Program-made: the position numbers and the translations under genes
Part shown: one piece after another, positions 1-11,885 of the stretch
Position numbering within the stretch: the stretch's first letter is position 1
Layout: every line of letters starts with the position of its first letter
The notes under the pieces: model-generated
What the model was told of the DNA's origin: nothing
Seen by the model: only the letters and a program-made list of their open reading frames with translations
Databases searched by the model: none
NCBI GenBank assembly: GCA_017311185.1
Contig: JAESUZ010003105.1
Location: 124,001-188,000, forward strand
Direction of reading: 5' to 3'
DNA from: Proteles cristata cristata
Taxonomy: Eukaryota > Chordata > Mammalia > Carnivora > Hyaenidae
Length of the DNA stretch: 64,000 nt

Positions 1-1085
1 GCACTAGAAGAGGAGGATGGCAGGATACCCAGGGTGGGGAAAGGATATCTCTGTGCCTGAAATTAATAAGGTTGGGTGAGTGAAGAAAGCTTCCCATGGC
101 AGCTCATTCTTCACCAGATCTTTGCTGAGTGCCATCAGTGTGGATGGTGTTATTAGGTGCTATGAAGGACCAACAAGGTCATAAGACAGTAAGTCTTGAA
201 CCTCAAGAAGCTCATTACATGACTATGTTGTCATGATATTTTGTGAAATATGCAAACAAAGTACTATAGATGACCAGAAGAGAGAAAAGTCACTTCAGAC
301 AGGAAAAACAAGGAAAACTTTAGGAATGAAGGTAGAAGATAGGTAAGATTTCCACAGGTAGATAAGGAAGGCAACATTCCAGAAAGAGAGAATAAGGTGA
401 TGTTTAAGAGCTCTGGACACAACCCAAATCTGGAATGAAATCCACATTCTACTGCTCATTAGCTGTGTGATCTGGGGCAAAACATTTGACTTCTATTTCC
501 AGACACCCCTGGATTTTGAAGTCTTAAAAAGAGTGTGTTTGGGGAATTATAGGCCATCCAGGTTGATCAGAACAGAGAGAGGCTCCTTTTCAGTAGTGAA
601 AAACAAGAGCTGGAAAGACATTTGGCAACAGACTAGGCAAGGCCTTTCCCACCAAGTTAAGTAGTTTAGACTTAGGAAGAGGAGGATGGAGGTTTTGAGA
701 TGGAGAATGACAACCTGATTAATCTGGTGGTGGTGTGCAGAGTGGATCAGATGGAGTCAAGAAAAGGTGGCAGGGAGACTGATGAGGGAGTTCTAGACTG
801 GGATGGGTGCAAAGTGAAGGGGTGTACACTAGCATGTTGGCAGGAGGACTGGATAGAAAGGGATGGACAGAAAGGACAGGCATTGGGACTGGTCAGGGCT
901 GGGGAGGGGAAGAATGAGAAACTAATGGCTTTAGGAATTGTATATGCAGACAGATCTTACTGCTTGTCTGGGCAGGTGGAATTGAGCCCCATTTTGGTTT
1001 TCATTGTTTCATCTTGTTTTATTTTGATACTGTGTCTGCCTCTTCCTTACCCAAAAGTATGCTAGGACTGTGTTTCCCTAGCATC
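1..1085. other. Intronic or intergenic sequence, nothing recognised
   Basis: No exon-like frame with splice borders and no clear repeat was recognised here. The longest open frame (121 codons, 700-1065 '+') is low in protein-like character and has no family I recognise. Probably upstream intron of MCF2L2, inferred only from its position 5' of the first exon seen. Confidence 0.4.
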
Positions 1086-1280
1086 TTAGCTGGACATTAG
1101 CATCACTTGGGGAGTTTAAAAAAATCCTGATGTCCAGACCAGAACTCAGACTAAAATCAGAAATTTTCAAGGTGTGGCCTGAGCTCCAGCAGTGTTGGAA
1201 GCTCCTTGGGTGACCCAATGTGCAGCCAAGGGACTCATTGTGCTGGGTGCTGATAGGCAGACACTATGGTAAAAGGGAAG
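1086..1280. mobile_element. MER5-like hAT DNA transposon fossil
   Basis: The text runs 'ggacattagcatcacttggg ... tcagactaaaatcagaa ... gtgtggcctgagctccagcag', which resembles the MER5A/B non-autonomous hAT-Charlie family. Diverged, borders approximate. Confidence 0.5.
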
Positions 1281-2296
1281 GGGCGTTTGAGGTGTGAGGA
1301 GGAAAATGTGGACTCAGGCTTAGCTTTTGGATAAGATGCAGTAGCGGGACATGTGGGGAAGTTAAAAGACAGAGAGCAGCACCCAATCTTTTACTTTTGC
1401 CTTCATGGTTCTGTATTTCTTCTCTTTAAATGCAATAAAAGGCAAAAATTCTATTTCTGGAGCTTTCCTGACTCTGGGATATCTTTGTGAATTGTATGTA
1501 ATACATAACTATTGAATTATAAATCTTCCCACATGGATCTCTTGGTATTAAAATATATATAAAATATAACAAGTATCATTGCCACATCACCGTTATGTTT
1601 CCAATAACAACTGAGGGCTCACTTTAGCCTATCAGGTACCATCTGCTATGTATTTATACTACTAAGGGTTTTCAGAATCTATCTTATAACAGCAGAATAA
1701 ACCTAGAAGTCAGTTTCTCAGAGGTATTACTTATGTAAGATATTGTCACTTAAAACATGTTCCCTGTGGTGACAGATTGTAGCCAAGTGGTTTGAAAAGG
1801 CTTTAGTAAAAACATTCTGAACAACTGAGATGGTCAGCTATTTTTAGATCACAGTTGTTTTCTCAAAATCAATATTTGTATAACTCAGCATGGCCTTTTA
1901 TTATTGAATTACTCTATTCAGTTTCTTTGTTTTACTCATAGTTTTGAGTTCATTATTTGAAAGGGATTGTAGAATGTACTTTTATTAGATGGTACCAGAG
2001 TCATATTTCAGAACAGTGATGAATTTTATGATGATTTACTATTTCTAAAATATCTTTTCTATAATGAATTTGTTGAGAGACCTGTTTAAGTTTGAAGAAT
2101 CCTCCTGTGTCCATTTTCCTCCCATAAAGCCTGATTAATAGTCTTTGAGATGAGTTATATCCTTATTTGTGATATACTGTCTGAGAGAATGCTGTCTGAC
2201 ATTTCTACTTTAGGAAAGGGGGTGGGGAGAAGGACACTGTGACTGTTTGCCTTGTGAATTATAATGAGAGTTTCTCCTTGTATTAAAAAACTGAAT
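1281..2296. other. Non-repetitive intron-like stretch
   Basis: AT-rich sequence without a supported gene or a repeat I can name. Confidence 0.4.
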
Positions 2297-2502
2297 GGGG
2301 CACCTCTGTGGCTTAGTTGGTTAAGTATCTGACTCTTGATTTCAGCTTGGGTCATGACCCCAGGGTCATGGGATTCAATTCTGTGTGGGGCTCCACGCTG
2401 AGCTGTGTGGGGCTCCACACTCGGGTATGGAGCCTGCTTGAGATTTGCTCTGTCTCTCTCCCTCTGCCCCTCTCCCATCCAAACAAACAAATAATAAAAA
2501 CA
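2297..2502 (+). mobile_element. tRNA-derived carnivore SINE with internal 22-nt duplication
   Basis: Diverged CanSINE in sense orientation: GGGGCACC head, decayed B-box region, CT-rich middle and an A-rich tail. A 22-nt unit is tandemly repeated at 2381-2402 and 2403-2424 with changes near the end of the second unit. Flanks 'aaactgaatggg' and 'aacagtgaatggg' look like an old target-site duplication. Confidence 0.8.
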
Positions 2503-2598
2503 GTGAATGGGATTATAGCAATTTGTCAGCTTTAGAAACAAGCCCCGCCAATGAAGTAAGCTCAATCTGGGCCTCTTACTGTTAGGAAAGCAATAAAA

Positions 2599-2837
2599 GG
2601 GGCGCCTGGGTGGCTTAGTCGGTTGGGCATCCGACTTTCGCTTAGGTCATGATCTCACGGTTCGTGGGTTCGAGCCCTGCGTCGGGCTCTGTGCTGACTG
2701 CCAGCTGGGAGCCTGGAGCCTGTTTCGGTCTGTGACTCCCTCTCTCTCTGACCCTCCCCTGCTCACACCGTCTCTCTCTCTCTCTCCTAGAAATAAATAA
2801 AACATTAAAAAAAAGTTAAAAAAAATAAAATAAAATA
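2599..2837 (+). mobile_element. Felid-type tRNA-derived SINE (SINEC_Fc-like)
   Basis: A complete head GGGGCGCCTGGGTGGCT is followed by a B box (GGTTCGAGCCC), a (CT)n tract and a mixed A/T tail. A 15-bp target-site duplication with one mismatch lies at 2584-2598 and 2838-2852. Well-preserved CpGs suggest a fairly young copy. Confidence 0.95.
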
Positions 2838-2852
2838 AGGAAGGCAATAAAA

Positions 2853-3688
2853 AAGCACCTGTTTTAAATGGCTTTGAATAGCATTCATTGGAAAAGGGTT
2901 GCTTTGATTGAGTGGCAAGGGTGAGGTATGTTATTTCCTGGACTGGCTGTGGAATTGCTCCTCAGGGTCAGGGAGATGGAATAATTTGTTTGACTTCTAA
3001 GGATAGAGGTCCAGGATGGGAAGTCTTGTGGACCTGTTGCATCGCCCAGCATGGGTGGATTTACCTTGGAGCCCCCAGAAAGGATGCTTTGAGAGGCCAG
3101 AACTTGGGCACCCAGCTAAGCCTCAAAATTTGAGAGCACCCCATGGATTTGTTATGAATAAATGGTAACACTGGCAAGTAAGTCTTATATGGCAAGATAG
3201 TTTGAATGAATTATTCCAGAGGGCAGAAGAAAAACATTTAATATGTTAGATTCCTGTCCTTCTCTGTATAAGACTAGGAGTCTGACAGTATTTCTCACCA
3301 GTAGGATGATCTAGTGTGTGCATAATGGCTTTTCTTTCATTTGCTTTGGAATATCTTAACCATCCTGCATTGTGTCACCTGTCCTGTTCAGATAGGAACC
3401 TACTTTCCCTTTTCTGATATGTTCAATTTAGGTTTCTTTAGACATTCAAAGTACAGCCTCTTGCTTAAATTTATGGGTGCTAATGGTTGTAAATATCTGG
3501 AATTTGGCCTTATTCAGTGGCATTATCAGTTACAAAGAAGATAATTGCCACAACCTATAACACATAGCCTCATCTCCTATTTATTATATGATGTAGATTA
3601 TTTTGGTGATGGGGTGGTTTGAAGAATTGAGATGAAGTTGGGCGAGATATTGGGTGTGGTATTAACTTTAAAACGTGAATGTTGCCTT
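2853..3688. other. Intronic sequence, no feature recognised
   Basis: No supported exon or named repeat. Short open frames (such as 2912-3133 and 3341-3544) lack splice context and protein-family resemblance. Confidence 0.4.
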
Positions 3689-3866
3689 TTTTTTAAGTTT
3701 ATTTAGTTATCTTGAGAGAGAAGGGGAGAGAGAGAGAATTCCAAGCAGTTTCCACACTGTCAGCACAGGGCCTGATGTGGGGCTCAAACTCATGAAACAT
3801 GAGATAATGACCTGAGCTGAAACGAAGAGCTGGATGCTGAACTGACTGAGCCACCCAGGTGCCCCT
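3689..3866 (-). mobile_element. tRNA-derived carnivore SINE, antisense
   Basis: A T-rich tail complement at the left, then (GA)n, and the complement of the SINE head ('ctgagccacccaggtgcccc') at the right. Confidence 0.9.
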
Positions 3867-4267
3867 CAATGTTTTTTTTTTTTTTAAAAATCAAGCTGTG
3901 GATGGAGAACAGGCAACTCATCATGTCCTCTACAAGTCATTATGTGGTCAATAACATTTCCTAAAACTCTGTGAGCCACAGAGGGTGTTGATTTTTGCTG
4001 TTTATTTTATTTTATATTTTATACTATTTATTAATTTACTAATTATTACATGGATATTTACAATTTATTACCTACTAGTTTAAGGGGTCCTGAGAATGAT
4101 GGGGTAGAAGGATTCAGTTACTCCATAATACCTTCTTAAAAGACTAGACATTATTAGCACAAATACCTTTCTGATTGAATAAGCTTTATAATTTCACTGG
4201 GATGATAAACATTGAACTACATTTAGTAATGTTGTGCACTCACTATTATCAGTTGGAATATTCTAGG
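3867..4267. other. AT-rich intronic sequence
   Basis: AT-rich sequence, including a T-run just after the SINE and a TTTAT-rich stretch near 4005-4080. No gene or named repeat recognised. Confidence 0.4.
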
Positions 4268-4478
4268 TTAAAGGCCATCAAACTTTTTCTGTAAAGGACC
4301 AGAGAGTAAATATTGTAGGCTTTGCAGGCCATATGATCTCTGCCTCAACTACTGAACTCTGCTGTTGCTGAAAAGCAAATATAGGTAATAATAGACCAAT
4401 GAGTGTGGCTGTGTGGCAATAAAACTTTATTTACAAAATGGAGTTGCTACTACTGCTGGTCTGAGGACCCCAGTTTGA
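4268..4478. mobile_element. hAT-type DNA transposon fossil
   Basis: Contains 'aaactttttctgtaaaggac', 'taggctttgcaggccatatg' and 'caataaaactttatttacaa', hallmarks of a common ancient mammalian non-autonomous DNA transposon. I do not assign the exact family from memory. Confidence 0.6.
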
Positions 4479-5227
4479 GAATTATACATAGCTAGTAAAA
4501 AGTAAAGCTTAGGACTTAGATTTCTTGACTCCTGGTTTGGTGCTATTTACATCAACCATAACATGAAATTTTTAGATAATATTCTGGTGGTGATGTCCCT
4601 GGTGCTAATTTACATATCTGTGTTTTTACTTTTTGATTATTACCTTTAGACAATATTTTGTGGTTCTTTGCTATGAAAAATGATTTTTGCATTCTTATGA
4701 TGCTTCTCTATTCTTGCTCCCTTTCACCCCCTAATTTTTGTTAGTTACATTATTATTTTTAGATCATATAATGGTTACCATGATAAATTTAAAGAACACA
4801 GTTAACTCTATTTGGTAATTCAGCAACCTTAGATAATATCTGTTGACTTTTACCACATATTTCCATCTTTCTTTACTCTCTCTCATCTTTCAAGTTCTTC
4901 TACCTATATACCACTTTCTTTCAATTGGTAAGACTTGTAATGTAATTTACATTTTTACTCTATGTGGGTTTTTCTTTGACTCTAGGCTGATTCTATACAC
5001 AGAAATCAGTAAAATGCATTTATACATGTAATATGTTCAGACCTCTAGGGTGATAAATGTAATTCTATGTCATTAAACCTGTGTCACTCAAAGGAGTGCT
5101 ACAGATGTTAAGGTAAAATGGGTTCTCTTTTCTAAAAATCCATCAGTTGCTCAAAATCATTCTGCAGTTTAATTCATTTCAGACTCAGGCAATGTCTTTT
5201 TATTTACCTTTTCCCTTGCCATTTCCT
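4479..5227. other. AT-rich intronic sequence, nothing recognised
   Basis: May include decayed L1 sequence (4640-4800), but not clearly enough to call. Confidence 0.35.
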
Positions 5228-5453
5228 TTCTTTTTTCTTTAATTAATTAATTTATTTTGAGAGAAAGAGAATGGGTGCGCATGCATGTGCATGTGAGGAG
5301 AGGAAGTACAGAGAGAGAGGGAGAGAGTATCCCAAGCAGACTCTGCTGCTAGTGAAGAGCCTGACATGGGGCTTGAACCCAGGAACCTGGAGATCATGAC
5401 CTGAATGGAAACCAAGAGTTGGAAGCTTAACCCACTGAGCCACTCAGATACCC
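5228..5453 (-). mobile_element. tRNA-derived carnivore SINE, antisense
   Basis: T-rich left end, purine-rich middle and complement of the SINE head at the right ('actgagccactcagataccc'). Diverged from the felid consensus. A purine/pyrimidine alternating stretch (tgcgcatgcatgtgcatgtg) lies near 5275. Confidence 0.9.
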
Positions 5454-5700
5454 CTCTCTTGTAATTTCTAATTGTCTTTTTTTCATATTTATGCAGTAGC
5501 ATATATCTTGCATTCTTTTTCGTAGAATTTATGTAATACAAATATTTTTTTCTTGAAGACTTTTTTTGAGGCCCTCTGGCGTACCCTTATAATTGCTATT
5601 ATCTGAACCTGATGCTAGATGTTGACCTGGGATTGTTTTTTACTGTATCTCTGGGAAGGTTGTTCATTTTTTTTTCTTAAAAAAATTTTTTTTGGGAGAG

Positions 5701-5905
5701 GGGGTGCCTGGGTGGCTCAGTCTGTTAAGTATCTGACTTTGGCTCAAGTCATGATCTCACGGTGAGTTTGGGCTCCGCCTTAGGCTCTGTGCTGACAGCT
5801 TGGAACCTGGATCAGACTTCAGATTCTGTCTCACTCTCTATCTGTTCCTCTCCTGCTCATACTCTGTCTCTTTCTCAAAAATAAATAAACATTAAGAAAA
5901 TTAAA
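5701..5905 (+). mobile_element. tRNA-derived carnivore SINE
   Basis: Sense copy with GGGGTGCCTGGGTGGCTCAG head, CT-rich body and an AATAAATAAAC tail. It sits beside an antisense L1 3' end. Confidence 0.93.
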
Positions 5906-5990
5906 AAATATTTTTAAATTGAAGTATAGGTGACACACAATGTTATATTAGTTTCAGGTATACAACACAGTGATTTCATTTTCTATGGAA
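5906..5990 (-). mobile_element. L1 3'-end fragment, antisense
   Basis: Contains 'gttatattagtttcaggtat' and 'acaacacagtgatttcattt', characteristic of the antisense 3' end of older mammalian L1. Confidence 0.65.
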
Positions 5991-6532
5991 AACTTTCAAG
6001 TTATTGCTTTTTCAGGAAGAGTGTATGGCAAGTATAATGTACAAGGTTTTAAATGTCAAAAAAGTTGGCTGCATTTTGTCCTCACACTTGGTTGACAGTT
6101 TGTCTGAGTATGGAATTTTTTATGTAAAATAGCATGGATGCATTGATTTCTAGCAGACAGTGTTAGTGATAACAAGGCTGTTCTGTCTCACATCTGAGAT
6201 TCATTCCTTCATAGGTAAGCTCTTTCTTCCCATAGAAAGGTTTTGGATTTTTTTTTTTCACTTTAGGTTTTGCAGGTTTGAAATTTCATACTGTTTCTTT
6301 CATTCTATTGGGCCTTAGAGCCATCGGCTCAAGTCTGTCTTCGGCTTAGAATGTTTTTTGATTTTCTTTCTTTTCTTTTTTTTTTTTTTTTCATATTTTC
6401 CCTCCAAGTCTGTTTTCTAGCTTCTGGAACTCAAATTAGAGAGATGTTGCATCTTCTGAATTTCTCTTCTGTGTCCTTAACTTTTCTCTCATATTTTTCA
6501 TCTTTTATCACTTGACATTTGTTTTTTTCTAT
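5991..6532. other. Intronic sequence with T-runs
   Basis: T-rich runs at 6245-6260 and 6375-6395. Probably decayed L1 ORF1-like antisense sequence, but too diverged to assign firmly. Confidence 0.35.
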
Positions 6533-6619
6533 GTAATCTCTGTGCCCAATGTAGGGCTGGAAGTCACTACCCCATGATCAAGAGTCACATGCTCCACTGA
6601 CTGAGTCAGTTAGGGGCCC
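6533..6619 (-). mobile_element. Old tRNA-derived SINE fragment, antisense
   Basis: 'tctctgtgcccaatgtaggg' through 'gagtcagttaggggcccc' is the complement of the head half of an older carnivore SINE. The tail half is missing. Confidence 0.6.
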
Positions 6620-6651
6620 CACATATATATATATGTATATATGTGTATATG

Positions 6652-6686
<35 letters not shown>

Positions 6687-6690
6687 AGTC
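6620..6690. repeat. TA/CA-rich microsatellite
   Basis: Alternating AT dinucleotides with TGTA interruptions and a short ACACAC end. Likely length-variable. Confidence 0.9.
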
Positions 6691-6699
6691 TGTTAATGT

Positions 6700-9600
6700 C
6701 TTTGCTCTTTATTCTATTGAGGTTTTTTTTTTTTAATCTTTATCTCTCTCTCCATTTTTAAGAATTCTTTATGGATTAAGAATTTTAGCCCTTCATCTGT
6801 GATGTATGCTGCATATATTTTCTCTTACCTTTTTATTGTTCTTTCACTTTGCTTGGGATGTTTTTGGCCATGCAAAGTTTTTATATCATCAAATGTATCA
6901 GTGTTTCTTCTATTGCATCTGGATTTTGAATCATTGTCAGAAAGCTTTCCTATACTTAGGTTATAGGGGAATTTACCCATACTTTCTTGTAATATATATT
7001 TGCTTTTTTATAGTCAGCTCTGATACATGTGGTGTTTATTTTTGTGTGTGGTATGAAGTATAGATATAAGTTCATCTTTTTCCAAATGGTTGTTCAGTTA
7101 TCCCAGCACCACTAATTTTAAGAGTTCATCTTTGCCTCAGTGATTTGAGAGTTAACTGGTCTATCTATTCATAAGTGAGTTACACACTATTTTAATTATA
7201 GCAAATTTAAGTTTGTTTAGCGTCTGGTAGGATTTCCTTTTCCCCTCCAGTCTCCTTAAGTTTTACCTACTTTTTTCATTTTTTCCCCACTCTTCTTGTT
7301 TTCTTTGTATGCATCTAGTGCTATTAAAAAAGAAAAGAAAAAGAAAAAGAATAAGGCTTGTTGGTCTTTTCTTAGGGACTTTATTACATTTATAAATCAA
7401 CTTAGGGAAAAGTGATATATTTATGGTGTTAAAATCATCTCATCAAGAATTTGAAAAGTCTTTCCATTTGTTAAAGTCTACTTTTGTGTCTTTCAGAAGT
7501 GTGTAAAAATTTCCTGACATAGTTTTGTACATTTACTGTTAAGTTTATCCCTGGATATTTAATCATTTGATGCTATTTTAAATGAGATCTCTCTACAATT
7601 ATATTTGTTAACTGGTGATTTTATTTTTGTGTTGTCTTTATTAGGTTTAGGTATTAATGTCATTCTTGCTTCATAAATAGTATTTTGAAGTTTTTTTTCA
7701 GTTTTTAAGCTCTGAAACAATTTTTGTGGCATTGGGATTTTATGTTCATTGATGATTTGAATTCCCTTCTGAAATTCCTCTGTAGATCTGGGCCTTGATA
7801 ACTTTCTCTATTTCCTCTATGGAAATTGGTCTGTTTAAACTTTGTATTTCTATTGATATCAATTTTGGTAAATTATATTTACCTAGGAAATTATTTATGC
7901 CTTGGTTTCTAAGTTGATTTGTATAGAGGTATATATGCTTAGTAGTTTCTTGAAAATTTAAAGTTTCCTCTGTTTCAGTGGTTATTTTCCTTTTGCTGTT
8001 TCTTAGTTTGTTTACCGGTTCTTTGTCCTTTCCTTGTCCTTGATTAAGTTAGCTAGTGGCTTATTTATTTTGTTAATTAAAAAAATGGGATTCTGATTTA
8101 TTAATTAGATCTATTACATTCTTTTTCTCGTATTCATTCTGCCTGGCTTTATCTTTAATACTTTCTTCCCTGTGTTTTGTTTTTTCTTTATTTTTTCTTT
8201 TTTGAATTGAAAATTAAATTCATTTTCATTCTTTCATTTTATTGACATAAATGTTTAAGGTTATGAATTTTCTCTGATCACTGTTTAAATATATTCCATA
8301 GATTTTGATATGTAGTATTTTTATTATCACTATATTTTAGAAATTCTATAACTGTATTTTATATTCCCTCCTACTGAAGAGTTGTTTATTTAAATTTTCA
8401 GGTATTTTTTTCTTTTGTGTGGTCCATATCAGCATCAATTTTTGTGATGTTTCATGTGTGCTTGTGAAGAAGATGAGTCCTCTATTAACAGGATATGCAG
8501 TACAACACATATCCCTTAGATCTTCCTTACTGATTATGTTGGATAGGTCTTCTATTAACCTAATTGACATGGTGTCTGTTCTGTCTTGTGTTCAAACTGG
8601 TATATTAAATCCTCCTATGTAAAATGTATTTCTGTCTCCTCATATCTCCTGTAGTTTCTGCCTTTAAAAAGCTGGTTATTAGGGTATTAGAAACGTAGAT
8701 GTTTATACCTATTGTATCTTCATTGTGAATTGTGACTTTCGGCATTAAAAAGTGTTCCTGATTATATTTAATGCTTTAAGTCTTGCATTCTATTTTGATA
8801 TCAAAACTGAAACCTTTGCTATTATTTCTATTTGCATAGTATACTTCTGCCATTTTATTTTTAGCCTTTTTCTGACTTACTTTGTTCTAGATCTTTTTTC
8901 TTAGATATAGTGAATAGCTGGATCTTATTTTGTGAGTCAAATTGAAAATATTTTTCTTATATTAGATGAGTTAAGCCCATTTATGTATGTTGACATGATT
9001 GATATATTTTATCTTAACTCTAAATTGTTTTATAACTACTAAATGTATTATGTTATATTTACTGTATTTCTTTAGTGATATGTTTTCTTTGCTTTTTATG
9101 TTTTTAACTTCTTTTGGTACTTAGGAAGACTTGTGATTTTTCCTTATATTTATGTCTTTTTTAATGTTAGTCTTTGTTTTAAAATATAACCTTTTACTAT
9201 CTGGTTTTTCAGTTTTCAGTAATATTCTTTGATTTCCATCTGTTGCCACAACAGTCAGTGAACTTATTCTTTTCTCTTCCCCTCTCCTTTCTCATTCCAT
9301 CTTTTAACTTGCCTTATTTCTATTATTATTCTTTCACTATGTTGAGTATTAGATCTGACATTAAATATTTTAATTAATAGTTTTGCTGACGTTTCCCCAC
9401 ATTATCTCTTAATTCAATGAAAGTCATTCTTTCCTAGATTCTTCAAAAGGGGGCTCACAGGTACAGAATTCCCTGAAGTTTTGCATAACTTTTTTTCTAT
9501 TGCCTTAATACTTGAAAGCCAGGTTGTCAGGATATAAAATTCTTAGTTCATACTTTCTGTTCATCAATTGTTCTAGAATACTGTTTCATTCTTTCCATGA

Positions 9601-9800
9601 TTTGTATGTTGCTTTTGAGAAGTAGGATGCCTGTCTATTTCTCTTGTCCTGGTATATTACTTGATCTTTTTCTTGGAATTACTAAGAATTTTTGCTTTAT
9701 GCTTAAAGCCTAACAATTTTTACTAGGCTGGGTCTCAGAGTTGATTGTTTCAGATGAGTTTTCCTGGGTCTTGCTAGGTCCTTTTAGGTTTATGTAGATT
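6700..9800 (-). mobile_element. Old L1 (L1M/HAL1-like), antisense
   Basis: The '+' strand reads as the reverse complement of L1 ORF2 and then ORF1: 'tggattaagaattttagccc' near 6773, 'ctctattaacaggatatgca' near 8480 (endonuclease region), and 'gaaagccaggttgtcaggat' near 9515 (ORF1 region). All frames carry many stops and there is no long ORF2 peptide, so it is dead and much older than the L1 at 14.3 kb. It may be more than one insertion. An A/G-rich run lies at 7327-7352. Confidence 0.75.
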
Positions 9801-10079
9801 CAGATCTTGTTTTGTTTTTGGAAGTTTGGGGTTATACTTGTAAATATTATCTCTGTTCCTTTGTTTTATTTTTAGTCTTCAGAGACTCCAGTTTTAAGTA
9901 TGTTGATTCCTTTTTTCTGGCTTCCATTTCAACTACTTTCTTTCTCACCATTTTTTGTTTTTGTTTTTCTGTTTTCTTTTTTCATTTTCACTTGCCTATT
10001 TGTTTTCTTTAGATTATTCATTGATCTTTATTAAACTTTTATTTAAATGTTGTATCCCTTGGGTATCTTATAATTTAGA

Positions 10080-10237
10080 TTCCTTTTCTTTTCTTCTCCT
10101 TCCTTCTTTCTTTCCTTTCTTCCTCCCTCTCTCCTTTCTTTCTTTCTTTCTTTCTTCTTTCTTCCTTCCCTCCTTCCCTTCCCTTCCCTCCTTCCCTTCC
10201 CTTCCCTCCCCTCTACTTCCCTTCCCTCTTTCCACAC
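10080..10237 (+). repeat. Polypyrimidine (TTCC/TTTC)n tract
   Basis: About 150 bp of nearly pure C/T on the '+' strand, made of TTCC, TTTC and CCCTT units. It apparently grew from the CT-rich region or tail of the SINE just downstream. Lys/Arg/Glu/Gly-rich open frames on the '-' strand are by-products of the repeat. Confidence 0.9.
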
Positions 10238-10372
10238 AAGCAGGGGAGAGGGGCAGAGGGAGAGAAAGAGAATCTCGAGCAGCGGAGCCCAATGCAGGGC
10301 TCAACCCCCTGATCCTGAGCCAAAATCAAGAGTTGGAAACTCAACTGTCTAAGCCATACAGATGCCTCTAGA
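10238..10372 (-). mobile_element. tRNA-derived SINE, antisense, tail replaced by polypyrimidine repeat
   Basis: 'gcaggggagaggggcagagg' through 'actgtctaagccatacagat' is the complement of a diverged carnivore SINE. Its 3' half merges into the (TTCC)n tract to the left. Confidence 0.75.
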
Positions 10373-10629
10373 CTCCATTTCTTACGTGACTTTATCTTTA
10401 AAAATATTTTTTTTCTGTTTTCAGTCAGCTCTTATTTTATTTCTTCTTCTCTCTATATAGTAAAAAAAAATTTTTTTTGTTCTTGGTTTTTGAGTTTCTT
10501 ATTTAAGGTACCCATTCATACCCACAAATATTTGTAGATATGTAATTCAGTTTGGAGAGCTATGTTATAGCGTTTTTTTTGTTTTGTTTTGTTTTGTTTT
10601 TTTGCCCCTCCATTCTCCAGCCTTGGACT

Positions 10630-11255
10630 TGGATTGAATGACACTTCCAGCTTTTCTGGTTCTCCAGCTTGCATTGGCAGGTCATGGGACTTCTTGGCCT
10701 CATAACTGCATGGACCAATTCCTATAATGATTCTTCTCTTATGTAGAAGAACTTTATTGGTTCTTTTTCTCAAGAGAACCCTGACATATACATGAAGAGG
10801 TTTATTATAAGGTGTTGACTCATGTGATTATGGAAACTGAGAATTTCCACAATCTCCCCTCTGCAAACTAGAAGCCCAGGAAAGCCAGTCATGTAGTTCA
10901 GATGCCTGAAAGTCAGAAAGCCAAAGTTATAGATTCCAGTCCAAGTCTGAAGGCCTGAGAAGCAGTAGTACTGAGCACAGGAGATTTATGTCTCAGCTCA
11001 ATAGTCAGATAGAGAGGGAGAGTGAATCCTCCCTTCCTCCACATTTTTCTTCTATTGAGGCCCTCAATGAATTGGATGATGACCACTCACATTGGAGAGT
11101 GTAGTCCCCAATGCTTTACTTTTCCAATTCAAATAGCAACCTCTTCTGGAAACATCCTCACAGGTGCATCTAGAAATAATGCTTAACCAGATATTTGGAC
11201 ATCCTATGATCCATTCCAGTTAACACATATAATTAACTATTATACCCTAACTCTT
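10630..11255 (-). mobile_element. LTR fossil (ERVL-like), antisense
   Basis: Contains 'tctcaagagaaccctgacat', 'ccagtccaagtctgaaggcc' and 'atgatccattccagttaaca', typical of a common mammalian ERVL-type solo LTR in reverse. Non-coding. Family name and borders uncertain. Confidence 0.55.
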
Positions 11256-11564
11256 TGCAAAGGCTTGTAATAGGAGCTCTGATGGAAATTTCTGTCTTTT
11301 TTAAAAAAAATCTGTTTACAAGTAACTTGAAGTTTGTAGTGTTCTTTGTCTTCTAGTATGCTCAAGGCATTAAATTTGTGTGGCTCTACTTATTCTTTTT
11401 GTTGATCTGTATAACTTTTAGAGGGTGTATGAAGATTCAGATTTTGCTCCATGACCCAGAAGTTCCTGTCTCTATCATTTTTGATAATTTTTAATTTCAA
11501 ATTACTAATTTTGACATCAGCCATGTCTTTTTGGGTAAATTCTTATGTAAATTTTTTGATACTT
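11256..11564. other. Intronic sequence, nothing recognised
   Basis: AT-rich sequence between two LTR fossils. No supported exon. Confidence 0.4.
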
Positions 11565-11885
11565 AGTCTAAGATGCTGTAACAAAGTACTATAGGCTGAG
11601 TGGCTTATAAGCAACAGAAACTATATTCTTCACAGTTCTGGAGATGAGAAGTCTGGAATCAGGATGCCAGCATGGTCAGGTTCTGGTGAGGATCCTCTTC
11701 TGGATTGTGGACTACCACATGGTAGAAAGAAGGCAAAGAGCTCTTTTTTAAGAACCCTAATCCCATTCTGCCCTCATGACATCCAAAAGCTCTACTTCCT
11801 AATATCCTTACATTGAAGGCTAGGGTTTCAATATATGAATTTGGAGGGAAGGGAACACAAACTTTTAGGCCATAATGGGCATCAC
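11565..11885 (-). mobile_element. MaLR LTR (MST/MLT1-like), antisense
   Basis: 'tgctgtaacaaagtactata', 'gagtggcttataagcaacag' and 'cacagttctggagatgagaa' are the reverse complement of a MaLR solo LTR. Non-coding and diverged. Confidence 0.75.

Noticed and set aside
700..1065. 121-codon open frame as a possible gene
   Set aside because: No splice context, no recognisable family and low-complexity composition. Frames of this length occur by chance in 64 kb.
10043..10304. Lys/Arg/Glu-rich reading frames on '-'
   Set aside because: They translate the (TTCC)n tract and a SINE; they are repeat artefacts.
10630..11255. Endogenous retrovirus with coding capacity
   Set aside because: Only LTR-like non-coding sequence is visible; no gag, pol or env frames lie nearby.
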